Source: Planctomycetaceae bacterium UBA6894 (GTDB taxonomy: Bacteria; Planctomycetota; Planctomycetia; Gemmatales; Gemmataceae). From it: a stretch of 15,981 bases of DNA. Made by a program: the position numbers and the translations under genes. This document shows positions 8,363 to 15,588 of this stretch, in pieces (the first letter of the stretch is position 1; each line of letters begins with the position of its first letter). Under the pieces are notes generated by a model, which saw only the letters and a program-made list of their open reading frames with translations, was not told where the DNA came from and made no database searches. Location: contig DKBS01000180.1 of the NCBI GenBank assembly GCA_002451275.1, positions 12,811 through 28,791 of the forward strand, written 5' to 3'.

Positions 8363-8382
8363 AAAATCAAATTCTGTTCGAT

Positions 8383-8455
8383 TCCCCGATAGCTCAGTTG
8401 GTAGAGCGGCGAGCTGTTAACTCGCATGTCCTAGGTTCGAGTCCTAGTCGGGGAG
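8383..8455 (+). tRNA. tRNA-Asn (anticodon GTT)
   Basis: All arms fold. The acceptor stem is TCCCCGA (8383-8389) with TCGGGGA (8448-8454), discriminator G8455. The D stem is GCTC/GAGC. The anticodon stem is GCGAG (8409-8413) with CTCGC (8421-8425) around the loop CTGTTAA, giving anticodon GTT at 8416-8418. The T arm is CTAGG-TTCGAGT-CCTAG (8431-8447). The 3' CCA is not encoded, as in many PVC-group tRNAs. tRNA-Asn 3' ends are common phage and island attachment sites, and the repeats just downstream make that relevant here. Confidence 0.97.
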
Positions 8456-8466
8456 CTTTCTCTTCC

Positions 8467-8560
8467 TGCAATAGACTGCAATCACCTGCAGAATTGCGCA
8501 AAACCCCTTTAGTTTTAAGGCCTTGCGTCACAGCTTGCAGCGTATTGCAGGCTATTGCTG
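8467..8560. repeat. Phased inverted repeat array (TGCA-containing, 10-bp period)
   Basis: TGCA occurs at 8467, 8477 and 8487, exactly 10 bases apart. On the other side TTGCAG, TTGCAG and TTGCTG occur at 8535, 8545 and 8555, again 10 bases apart. The halves are mirror images about 8513: GCAATAGACTGCAAT (8468-8482) matches ATTGCAGGCTATTGC (8544-8558) in inverted orientation with one mismatch, and CCTT/AAGG (8506-8509 with 8517-8520) pairs at the centre. The array begins 12 bases after the tRNA. It could be a cruciform, a multi-site protein-binding region such as integrase arm sites, or a structured RNA. Confidence 0.7.
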
Positions 8561-8570
8561 AGTCGTTTTT

Positions 8571-8618
8571 TGAGCCACTTTTGGCAGAATCTGAGCCACA
8601 TTTGAGCCACTTTGAGCC
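8571..8618. repeat. Short direct-repeat array TGAGCC
   Basis: TGAGCC occurs at 8571, 8592, 8603 and 8613, three of the copies extended to TGAGCCAC, with a related TGAGTC at 8559. Spacings of 21, 11 and 10 bases keep all copies on about the same face of the helix. It directly follows the inverted array. Function unknown. Confidence 0.65.
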
Positions 8619-8815
8619 GGCACCCAGCCACCCACCTGGGTCAAAACCGGTTCTCTTTTCTGTATCAATCCCGCTGAGGTCCTTGGTGTTTAGAAGCATC
8701 CCGCGAGAAATCGACCTCTCCTTTCCTTTGATTTCAAACGGCACCAAACCATGTTTGGGTGATTGGTAATAAGAACAGATCCTGGGGAAAATCCGAAGCC
8801 ACGGAACGGAAAAAA

Positions 8816-8838
8816 CTGTCCAATATTTGGGGTCCACC
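8816..8838. mobile_element. Possible solitary IS3-family terminal inverted repeat
   Basis: CTGTCCAATATTTGGGG followed by TCCACC resembles, from memory, the ends of IS3-family elements, which in the other orientation read roughly GGACCCCAAAAATTGGACA. No transposase, second end or target-site duplication is visible nearby, so it would be a remnant. A chance match is quite possible. Confidence 0.3.
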
Positions 8839-9033
8839 GTACTCACCAATTCAATGACTGGGCCCAGCTACGCACCAGCCGGCGAGATTTTCCAAGAAGC
8901 CAGTGGCAGCAGTTCAAAAAATGGTGGAACAGATGGCCGGGTGCATCATCCGGATGAATCTGTGCGAACATGATCCTGGGACTGCCTTCGATCCTGGAAA
9001 GCTGGCGTCCGTTCAGTGTGAGGCTCTTGATAA

Positions 9034-11139
9034 ATGAATCGCATCACTGCTTTCATGCGCCATGGCGCGAGTGATTTGCTTTGGGCTGCTACCACCATGG
9101 TTGCCATGCTCTTTGTTCGTGATTTGCCAAGTCAAACGACCGAAGGCTTGAATTGGCAAAACAAAGCGGTGGAACGACTGAAGGCGATCTATGACCGTGG
9201 CGAGTTTCGCGCCAAGACCTACCGGCCAACTTGGATGAGCGACAGTTCCGGCTTTGTCATCGAGGAACAGGCAAAAAACACAAAGGACAAAATTTATTGG
9301 TTCCATGATGCGAAGTCAGGCGCGCGGCGGGTCTGGAAGCCCGACGAGAAACTACCCAACTCGGATGATTGGCGCCTCTCACCCCAAGGGACGCACCGCC
9401 TTGTCCTTCAAGGCGCCAAGCTTCTGGCGGTGGACCTAAAGACCCGCAAAGAGACTTTGCTTGTATCGCATCCGGAAAGCCGGAGTGTTGAATATCGCAA
9501 TCCTATTTGGAGTCCGGATGGTTCCCGGGTTGCCTTCGTTGAGGCGGATTTTACCGGGGTGCGACAGCGGTCAGTGTTGGTGCCCGACGATCCATCCTAC
9601 CCCGGCGTTCAACAAAACCGCTTTGCGCGCGTGGGCGGCGAGATTGAAAAGCTGAGAATCGGCGTCGTGAACTTGGACGGGGCGCAGTTGAGGTGGCTGC
9701 TGATTGAATGCCCCAAGGAAGGGTTCTACCTGGGCCAAGTTGCGTGGGCGGGCAACTCTGATGAAGTGCTCATCGAGAAGTTCAGTCGCTTCCGTGACCA
9801 AAGGGAATTCCTGCTGGCCAAAACAGATGGCCCGAACCAGACGATCTTCTCGGAAAAGAACGACGCCTGGGTCGAGTCCAGCCAGGGGAAGAATTCCGGC
9901 CTCGTCTGGATTCAAGGGGGCAAGGGATTCGTGGTCATCAGCGAAAAGGACGGTTGGCGCCATGCCTACCGCTATTCGCGCGACGGTAAAGAAGTGGCAC
10001 GATTGACCCATGAGGATCATGACATCATCGATCGCGGTGTTATCGATGAAAAACGCGGCTGGTATTACTACTACGCCTCGCCGGATGATGCGACGCAAAA
10101 GTACCTGTATCGAGTGCCGCTGGATGGTTCCGGAAAAAGCAGCCGCGTCACGCCGGCTGACCAGACCGGCACGCACGGCTACCTATTCTCGCCCGACGCA
10201 AAGTATGCGATCCATACCTACTCGACCCTCGATTCGCCTCCGCTCTATGAGCTTGTCGAAATCGAAGGACACCGCGTATCGGCGACCCTTGAGGACAATC
10301 GCGACATCCGTGAAAAAATGAAGGCGATCATTCCCCGCCCAACCGAATTCCTGAAACTCGACATCGGCAACGGCCTTGAATTTGACGCCTGGATGCTCAA
10401 GCCCAAAAACTTCGATCCATCGAAGAAGTACCCGCTTTTCATCTATGTGTACGGCGAGCCTCACGCGCAGACGGTCTTGAACGAATGGGGGGCGGCGCAG
10501 ATTGACTTCCACCGACTGGTCGCCGAGTTGGGATATGTCGTGGTGTCGATCGACAACAGGGGAACTCCAGCCCCCAAGGGTGCCGCATGGCGCCGGGCGA
10601 TCTTCGGCAGCCTTGGACCACTCTCCACCGACGAGCAGGAAGCGGGGCTGAAGGCGCTCGTGAAAAAGTACCCGTTCATCGACTCCACCCGCGTCGGAAT
10701 CTGGGGTTGGAGCGGCGGCGGCTCGAACACACTCAACGCCCTGTTTCGCAAGCCGGATTCGTACCATGTGGGAATCGCGGTCGTTCCCAAGCCGCAACCG
10801 CACCTCTACAACGCATGGTTCCAAGAGATCTACATGCGGACCCGGGAAGTCAACCCGGAGGGCTATGAGAAGGCCGCGGCCATGAATTACGCCGATGGCC
10901 TCAAGGGCAAGCTTCTGATCATGACCGGCTCTGGGGAGACCAACACCCATATCCAGATCATCGAGGGTTTGGTGGACCGGCTGATCGCTTTGGGAAAACC
11001 GTTCGACTACATGGTCTATCCCAATCGAGATCACGGTTTGCGCGAAGGGGACGGCACGCTGGTGCATGTGAGAATGCACATCCTGAGATATCTCATGCAA
11101 AACCTGCCGGCGGGTCCGCGGCCCGAAAAACCAAATTGA
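9034..11139 (+). CDS. S9 family peptidase, DPP4-like, with Asp-to-Glu change in the catalytic triad
   Basis: A probable exported dipeptidyl-peptidase-like protein with an N-terminal beta-propeller and a C-terminal prolyl-oligopeptidase-type alpha/beta hydrolase domain. Residues 1 to about 33 look like a signal peptide (hydrophobic core LLWAATTMVAMLFV). The propeller spans about 50-440 (WSPDGSRVAF near 160). The catalytic domain starts near 450: nucleophile Ser560 in GWSGGG and His667 in NRDHGL. At the position where the family has Asp in a G-D-D-N-V-H type motif, this protein has GETNTH, with Glu635 in the Asp place and Asn637 kept. The propeller Glu pair that anchors substrate N-termini in DPP4 is not obvious. 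Length 701 is typical. A weak GTGAGG lies about 10 bases before the ATG. It is the first gene of an operon; the sulfatase begins 12 bases after its stop. Confidence 0.88.
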   Translation: MNRITAFMRHGASDLLWAATTMVAMLFVRDLPSQTTEGLNWQNKAVERLKAIYDRGEFRAKTYRPTWMSDSSGFVIEEQAKNTKDKIYWFHDAKSGARRVWKPDEKLPNSDDWRLSPQGTHRLVLQGAKLLAVDLKTRKETLLVSHPESRSVEYRNPIWSPDGSRVAFVEADFTGVRQRSVLVPDDPSYPGVQQNRFARVGGEIEKLRIGVVNLDGAQLRWLLIECPKEGFYLGQVAWAGNSDEVLIEKFSRFRDQREFLLAKTDGPNQTIFSEKNDAWVESSQGKNSGLVWIQGGKGFVVISEKDGWRHAYRYSRDGKEVARLTHEDHDIIDRGVIDEKRGWYYYYASPDDATQKYLYRVPLDGSGKSSRVTPADQTGTHGYLFSPDAKYAIHTYSTLDSPPLYELVEIEGHRVSATLEDNRDIREKMKAIIPRPTEFLKLDIGNGLEFDAWMLKPKNFDPSKKYPLFIYVYGEPHAQTVLNEWGAAQIDFHRLVAELGYVVVSIDNRGTPAPKGAAWRRAIFGSLGPLSTDEQEAGLKALVKKYPFIDSTRVGIWGWSGGGSNTLNALFRKPDSYHVGIAVVPKPQPHLYNAWFQEIYMRTREVNPEGYEKAAAMNYADGLKGKLLIMTGSGETNTHIQIIEGLVDRLIALGKPFDYMVYPNRDHGLREGDGTLVHVRMHILRYLMQNLPAGPRPEKPN

Positions 11140-11151
11140 GGATTTCACCCG

Positions 11152-12759
11152 ATGATTGAAGCAGGATCGAAGCGTTTCTTGCGACTTGGCATCTGGCTGG
11201 CTGTTTCGTTGGGTTTGATCAGCCTTGCGGGAGCTGCGCGCGCGGCGGATAAGCCAAACATTGTACTGATCCTCGCCGACGATCTCGGGTACGGCGATCT
11301 CGGTTGCTACAACAAAGATTCGAAGATCCCGACGCCGCATCTTGATGAGCTTGCGCGGGAAGGTATGCGGTTCACCGATGCCCATTCCCCCTCCTCGGTT
11401 TGTTCACCCACCCGCTACGCACTTCTCACGGGTCGCTACTCCTGGCGGACACGATTGCAACGAAATGTACTTGGCCCTTGGGACAGGCCGCTCATTCCAC
11501 CAGGGCGACTCACCGTGGGCAAGCTGCTCCAGCAGCACGGGTATTCGACCGCGTGCATCGGCAAATGGCATCTCGGCCTGACATATGCCACGACCGATGG
11601 CCAACTGCCAACGAGTCGCGGCAATCCAATGACCAACGTGGATTTCAAAAAGCCCATCGCCGACGGCCCGACAGCCAGGGGCTTCGATCATTATTTCGGA
11701 ACCCCGGTGCCGAACTATCCGCCTTATTGTTTTGTCGAAAACGATCACACTGTCGGCCTTCCCACCGAGCTGGCCTCCGGTGGCCTGTTCAATATTCCCG
11801 GCCCCATGGTCCCCGGCTGGAAGCTCGAGCATATATTGCCCGAATTGACCCGCCACGCCACCCAATGGATCGACGACACGGCAAAAACAAAGAAACCATT
11901 CTTTCTCTTTTTCTCACTCACTTCGCCGCATTATCCAGTCGTTCCCGCTCCCGCATTCGTTGGCAAATCAAAGGCTGGCGCGTACGGGGATTTTGTTCAC
12001 CAGACGGACTGGTCCATCGGTCAAGTTCTGGAGGCACTGAAACGCAACAACGTAGCGGACAATACCCTTGTCATTTTCACCAGCGACAACGGCCCCGAGG
12101 TCACCGGCGAAGTCAATCCCGGTGCCTATGATCGCGTGCAGCAGTTCCGCCATCGCAGCGCAGGAGAACTGCGGGGGGCGAAGCGGGACGCTTGGGAAGG
12201 GGGTCACCGCGTCCCCTTCATCACACGATGGCCCGGCAAAATACCGGCCCAATCCGTCAGCGATGAAACCATGTGCCATGTGGACTTGATGGCGACTGCC
12301 GCCGCCATCCTTGGCGCGAAACTACCGGACAACACCGCCGAAGACAGCGTCAATATGCTGCCTGTTCAACTCGGTGAGCGGCGAAATGCCCCCTTCCGCG
12401 AAGCCACGGTGCATCACAGCGCTCAAGGAAAGTTCGCAATTCGAAAAGGGGACTGGGTACTGATTGACGCGCCTGGCGGTGACGACAATGGCGCCCGCGG
12501 CGAACCTCAGTGGATAAAGAACGAGCGCGGTTACACTCATCACAACCAGCCCGGCGAACTCTTCAACGTACGCGAAGACCTTCCCGAGCGACACAACCGA
12601 TTTGCTGACCAACCGCAACTTGTGGCCGAATTGAAGGCGCTCCTTCAAAAATACAAGCGGGAAGGCCGCAGCACGCCCGGGGAGCCCCAGAAGAATGATG
12701 TGGAGATACAAGAGTTCTCAGCGCGACCCGCACCAGGGAAAGCCAAAAAAACACCGTGA
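11152..12759 (+). CDS. Formylglycine-dependent sulfatase (S1 family, arylsulfatase-like)
   Basis: Removes sulfate esters, probably from a sulfated polysaccharide, outside the cytoplasm. The signal peptide is residues 1-32, ending GAARA-AD. The maturation motif is CSPTR with Cys84, followed by the usual LLTGR; the Cys must be converted to formylglycine by a separate enzyme not encoded here. Metal and active-site residues are present: Asp43-Asp44 in LADDLGYGD, Arg88, Lys138 and His140 in IGKWHLG, and Asp312-Asn313 in FTSDNGPE. The sequence around the Cys resembles arylsulfatase A/GALNS-type enzymes of PVC bacteria, but the subfamily cannot be fixed by eye. Length 535 is normal. The Shine-Dalgarno TTGAGGA (11136-11142) overlaps the upstream stop codon, which argues for an operon with the S9 peptidase. 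Confidence 0.95.
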   Translation: MIEAGSKRFLRLGIWLAVSLGLISLAGAARAADKPNIVLILADDLGYGDLGCYNKDSKIPTPHLDELAREGMRFTDAHSPSSVCSPTRYALLTGRYSWRTRLQRNVLGPWDRPLIPPGRLTVGKLLQQHGYSTACIGKWHLGLTYATTDGQLPTSRGNPMTNVDFKKPIADGPTARGFDHYFGTPVPNYPPYCFVENDHTVGLPTELASGGLFNIPGPMVPGWKLEHILPELTRHATQWIDDTAKTKKPFFLFFSLTSPHYPVVPAPAFVGKSKAGAYGDFVHQTDWSIGQVLEALKRNNVADNTLVIFTSDNGPEVTGEVNPGAYDRVQQFRHRSAGELRGAKRDAWEGGHRVPFITRWPGKIPAQSVSDETMCHVDLMATAAAILGAKLPDNTAEDSVNMLPVQLGERRNAPFREATVHHSAQGKFAIRKGDWVLIDAPGGDDNGARGEPQWIKNERGYTHHNQPGELFNVREDLPERHNRFADQPQLVAELKALLQKYKREGRSTPGEPQKNDVEIQEFSARPAPGKAKKTP

Positions 12760-12816
12760 GTCAACCAGCAAGGATTAAGTAGTCCCCCCGAAGAAATTGA
12801 AAAGGCCAGGTATCCC

Positions 12817-14478
12817 ATGAATCGTCTTGTTCTCGCCGTTCTTTTACTGATGCAAACCCTTGGCTTTTGTGCCGGGGCAGATGGCAAGACGGTGCGGGTA
12901 TTCATCTTCGCCGGGCAGTCGAACATGGTCGGTACGCATTCGAGGGTTGCGGATATTCGGCGATTTCCGCCGTTTGCCGGATTGGATCAGCCGCAGGAAA
13001 ACGTGCTGTTCTCGTACAAGATGGGGCGGGAGCAGATGACGAATTCCAAGGGCTGGATTCCCTTGCAACCCACGGGAGACTTCTTCGGGCCTGAACTCAG
13101 TTTCGGTCGGCAACTTTCACAGCAGCTTGATGATCCGATCGCCATCATCAAGATCGCATCGGGTGGCACGACCCTGGCAGAGGACTGGAATCCCGACAGT
13201 CCCGGTGGTTTCAAGCTTTATCCGCTTGCGCTGGAGCACGTGCAAGCCTCGCTGGCGGAACTGGATCGAATGAAGAAACCTTATCGGATCGAAGGCTTCA
13301 TGTGGCACCAGGGCGAGAACGACATGTTCAGCCGGGAATTCAAACCGAAATACGGCTCGAATCTGAGGAACTTTCTCGCCTGCTGGCGTCGCGACCTGAA
13401 GGTTCCGGATTTGAGGTTCTACATCGGCGAGCTATGCACCAAGACAATCTGGGGCATGGACAATCGCGAGAACATGTATGCCATTCGAACAGGCCAGAAG
13501 TTTGTCACGGAATCTGACCCACGGGCGGAATACATTCCGACTTCCCATGATGCGGTCGAAATCGGCGGCGATGGCGGCCTGCATTACCACTATGGGACTC
13601 TCGGCCAGCTTGAGCATGGCGTGAATTATGCGGACGCCTACCTCCGCACGATTGGGAAGAAAGTCGCGACGGAACGACCGCTCAAAGCCTGGCCGTATGA
13701 AAAGGGAAGTTCGATCAAGCTTTTTGTCCTGGCAGGGCATCGCAACATGGAAGGGGAGCGGGCCTTCACCCAGGAACTGAAGACATTAGACGGGCACGCA
13801 GGACTCGCCGACGACAATTCCAAGATCGCGTTCAAATACAATCTTGGTGGCGGCTTCAAGAAGTCCAAGGGCTGGGAACCGCTCGGCCCGGCCGGGTTCT
13901 ACGACACCTTCGGGCCGGAGTTGAGCTTCGGCCACGCGCTGCAGGGGAAGAACCTCGGCAACATCGCGATCGCCAAGTTCACCCACAGCGGATCGCAGAT
14001 CAACGACTGGACTCCGCAAGGCACGAGCGCGAAGGATCGCAATCTCTACGGCCCGTTCATTGCTTTCATCCAGGAGTCGATGCAAGAGCTGCGGGCAAAG
14101 GGGCATCCGGTGGAACTGGCGGGAATCGTTTACCATGTCGGCGAGAACGATATGTCGTTCGGGCCTTACCGACGCAACGCCGGGAAGTGGCTACAATCGA
14201 CGATCGCGCAGAGTCGCAAAGACTTGGGACTGCCCTCGCTGAAGTGGTTCATCAGCCAGCAACCGCCGATCGATGACAAGAGCGTCAATCAGTTGGATGT
14301 CACTCAGGATTTGGCGGAACTCGCCCGCGGTGATGCATCGACCTTTCATCTCAAAGCCTTCGACCTTCCACCCCAGAGGGAGAAGCTAGTCATCACAACC
14401 GCCGGAATGGTGAAATTGGGTGAGGTGCTTGCACAGGGTGTTTTTTCCACGCCAAAGCCGACATCAAAACCCGATTAG
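12817..14478 (+). CDS. Sialate O-acetylesterase-type (SASA) protein, tandem domains, second domain degenerate
   Basis: Likely a secreted carbohydrate O-acetylesterase of the SASA (SGNH-like) family. Signal peptide residues 1-20. Domain 1 (about 27-275) is complete: nucleophile Ser35 in AGQSNM, the WHQGEND motif at 163-169, and an Asp252/His256 pair in GDGGLHY. Domain 2 (about 297-545) repeats the same plan, with LAGHRNM for AGQSNM, KSKGWEPL for NSKGWIPL, FGPELSFGHAL for FGPELSFGRQL and YHVGENDM for WHQGENDM. However, Arg309 replaces the nucleophilic Ser, and no Asp/His pair is seen at the end, so domain 2 is probably inactive and may bind substrate. The gene follows the sulfatase by 57 bases; AGG (12808-12810) lies six bases before the ATG. 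Removal of acetyl groups alongside desulfation would fit degradation of a decorated glycan. Confidence 0.88.
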   Translation: MNRLVLAVLLLMQTLGFCAGADGKTVRVFIFAGQSNMVGTHSRVADIRRFPPFAGLDQPQENVLFSYKMGREQMTNSKGWIPLQPTGDFFGPELSFGRQLSQQLDDPIAIIKIASGGTTLAEDWNPDSPGGFKLYPLALEHVQASLAELDRMKKPYRIEGFMWHQGENDMFSREFKPKYGSNLRNFLACWRRDLKVPDLRFYIGELCTKTIWGMDNRENMYAIRTGQKFVTESDPRAEYIPTSHDAVEIGGDGGLHYHYGTLGQLEHGVNYADAYLRTIGKKVATERPLKAWPYEKGSSIKLFVLAGHRNMEGERAFTQELKTLDGHAGLADDNSKIAFKYNLGGGFKKSKGWEPLGPAGFYDTFGPELSFGHALQGKNLGNIAIAKFTHSGSQINDWTPQGTSAKDRNLYGPFIAFIQESMQELRAKGHPVELAGIVYHVGENDMSFGPYRRNAGKWLQSTIAQSRKDLGLPSLKWFISQQPPIDDKSVNQLDVTQDLAELARGDASTFHLKAFDLPPQREKLVITTAGMVKLGEVLAQGVFSTPKPTSKPD

Positions 14479-14554
14479 GGCGCAATGGCGCATGGTTTCA
14501 AGGCACGTTTAAATGGGAGCCAACCACCCCAGAAAGAATCCCGAAAGTTATCAG

Positions 14555-15247
14555 CTATGCTGCGGCCTGAGTCGGGCTGACGGCCCCGGAAAGGACTGCC
14601 AACAACTGAACCGATTGCACCAAGGCTGTATGGGGATGTTCCTGCGGTTTTCCTTCGGCCTTGGGATCCGGGTCATTACAACTGTGGCTTGCCCCCATAA
14701 TCAGCAATCGATTGTCCTCGGGGGTGTATCCCAAAGCAGTCAAGCCTGCACCCACACGACGAATCGTTTCCAGACCTGCTGGATCCTCGGGCTGGCTTCT
14801 GCGCAGGAGGGCCCTGCTCGCTTCGGGCGGGACCAACCGGTCGTATTGTGAATGGAGGATAACGGTATCGGGGGGAACTGGCCGGTCCGGATACGGGCCG
14901 AAACCAACCGGGAGCCAACTGATACGAGTGGCCGGGGCGATCAATACCAGGGCGGCGGAGGTTTCAAGCTGTGTGGCCAGCGCGCCCCCCATGCTGGAAC
15001 CAACGATGACATGGGGACGGAAGGAATCCACCGCCTGCTGGGCGATGAACAAGGCTTTACGCAGCCTGGACCAGACGCTGAGAACGACCAGCGTTTTTTG
15101 GGCCAATCCCTCCGGAAGCCGGTCAGGGAAAGGGAGTTGCAGGGGCGGATGCAAGTTGAAGCCAGGTCGGGCGTTACGCAACGCCTGGTACTTCACCCCG
15201 TCGGGCTTGCCGGAAAATCCGTGCAAGTAAAGCACACGCTTGGACAT
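14555..15247 (-). CDS. YqiA-like alpha/beta hydrolase (UPF0227-type esterase)
   Basis: A small cytoplasmic alpha/beta hydrolase, probably an esterase of unknown substrate. The N-terminus RVLYLHGFSGKPDG is characteristic of the YqiA/UPF0227 group. Triad candidates in order are Ser85 in VGSSMGG, Asp136 in HSQYDRLVP and His188 in GASHSCND. The 230-residue length is slightly longer than the usual 190-200 because of a polar C-terminal tail. The frame extends to a TTG at 15253, but the ATG at 15247 has AAGGAG six bases upstream and is clearly the start. It has no signal peptide and is convergent with the SASA gene (76 bases between stops, no strong hairpin seen). Nothing nearby suggests a pathway. 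Confidence 0.85.
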   Translation of the reverse strand: MSKRVLYLHGFSGKPDGVKYQALRNARPGFNLHPPLQLPFPDRLPEGLAQKTLVVLSVWSRLRKALFIAQQAVDSFRPHVIVGSSMGGALATQLETSAALVLIAPATRISWLPVGFGPYPDRPVPPDTVILHSQYDRLVPPEASRALLRRSQPEDPAGLETIRRVGAGLTALGYTPEDNRLLIMGASHSCNDPDPKAEGKPQEHPHTALVQSVQLLAVLSGAVSPTQAAA

Positions 15248-15588
15248 GGCCAACTCCTTGCGGAAGAAAGGCCCAGATCACTGTAACAATCGGTTCCGGA
15301 AGGCGTTCGACTGGAAAAAAAGACATGATTTCAGTTCGAAGGAAGGGACTGCGTTGGTTACAGGCCATCATGCTGGAATGTGGCGTTGAGCAGCGGTTCA
15401 CGCAACAAGCCAGGTTTGGAACAAACGCTTATCCAAACAGTTGCGCCGCTAACCAATTGGAAGCGGAGTTTGATCAAGAAGATGGCGGGTTCGGCAATAC
15501 ACATCAGCCAGCCACAATTGGCACCCAGAGTGTTGAAGCATTTGGCTTGAAGAAAGGCAGCATTTACCCTCTGGCCCCGACAGCCTGG
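15248..15588. other. Intergenic region without a recognisable gene
   Basis: These 341 bases lie between two minus-strand genes. The YqiA-like gene's promoter should be here, but no clear -35/-10 pair was found. An imperfect inverted repeat, TTCGACTG with CAGTTCGAA (15306-15313 and 15332-15340, one extra base), flanks a run of seven A (T on the minus strand). Short minus-strand frames overlap it with no recognisable content. Confidence 0.45.

Larger units (their letters stand above)
8456..9033. other. Gene-poor region downstream of tRNA-Asn
   Basis: No credible gene is seen in these 578 bases. They hold a phased inverted repeat (8467-8560), a phased TGAGCC array (8571-8618), a small hairpin ACCCAG/CTGGGT (8622-8627 with 8636-8641), and a possible IS3-family end (8816-8838). 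A minus-strand frame (8849-8394) runs through the repeats and into the tRNA; its predicted protein ends in an antisense-tRNA translation. Its position beside the tRNA recalls tails of tyrosine recombinases that use tRNA att sites, but no catalytic motif is present. The promoter of the downstream operon should lie in the right half; I could not identify it. Confidence 0.6.

Noticed and set aside
7450..8427. Minus-strand 325-codon frame over the GH43-like gene and tRNA
   Set aside because: It is antisense to a gene with GH43-type motifs and also crosses the tRNA; no domain was recognised.
8467..8618. CRISPR array
   Set aside because: The repeat units are only 4-8 bases, with 10-bp spacing and inverted symmetry, and no cas genes are present.
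8394..8849. Minus-strand 151-codon frame running into the tRNA
   Set aside because: Its last 20 or so residues are the antisense translation of tRNA-Asn, a known source of false proteins, and the rest has no recognisable domain. An integrase-tail relic remains possible, but there is no catalytic motif to support it.
10183..11385. Minus-strand 400-codon frame spanning the S9 peptidase and sulfatase junction
   Set aside because: It overlaps two well-supported genes in antisense and has no recognisable domain.
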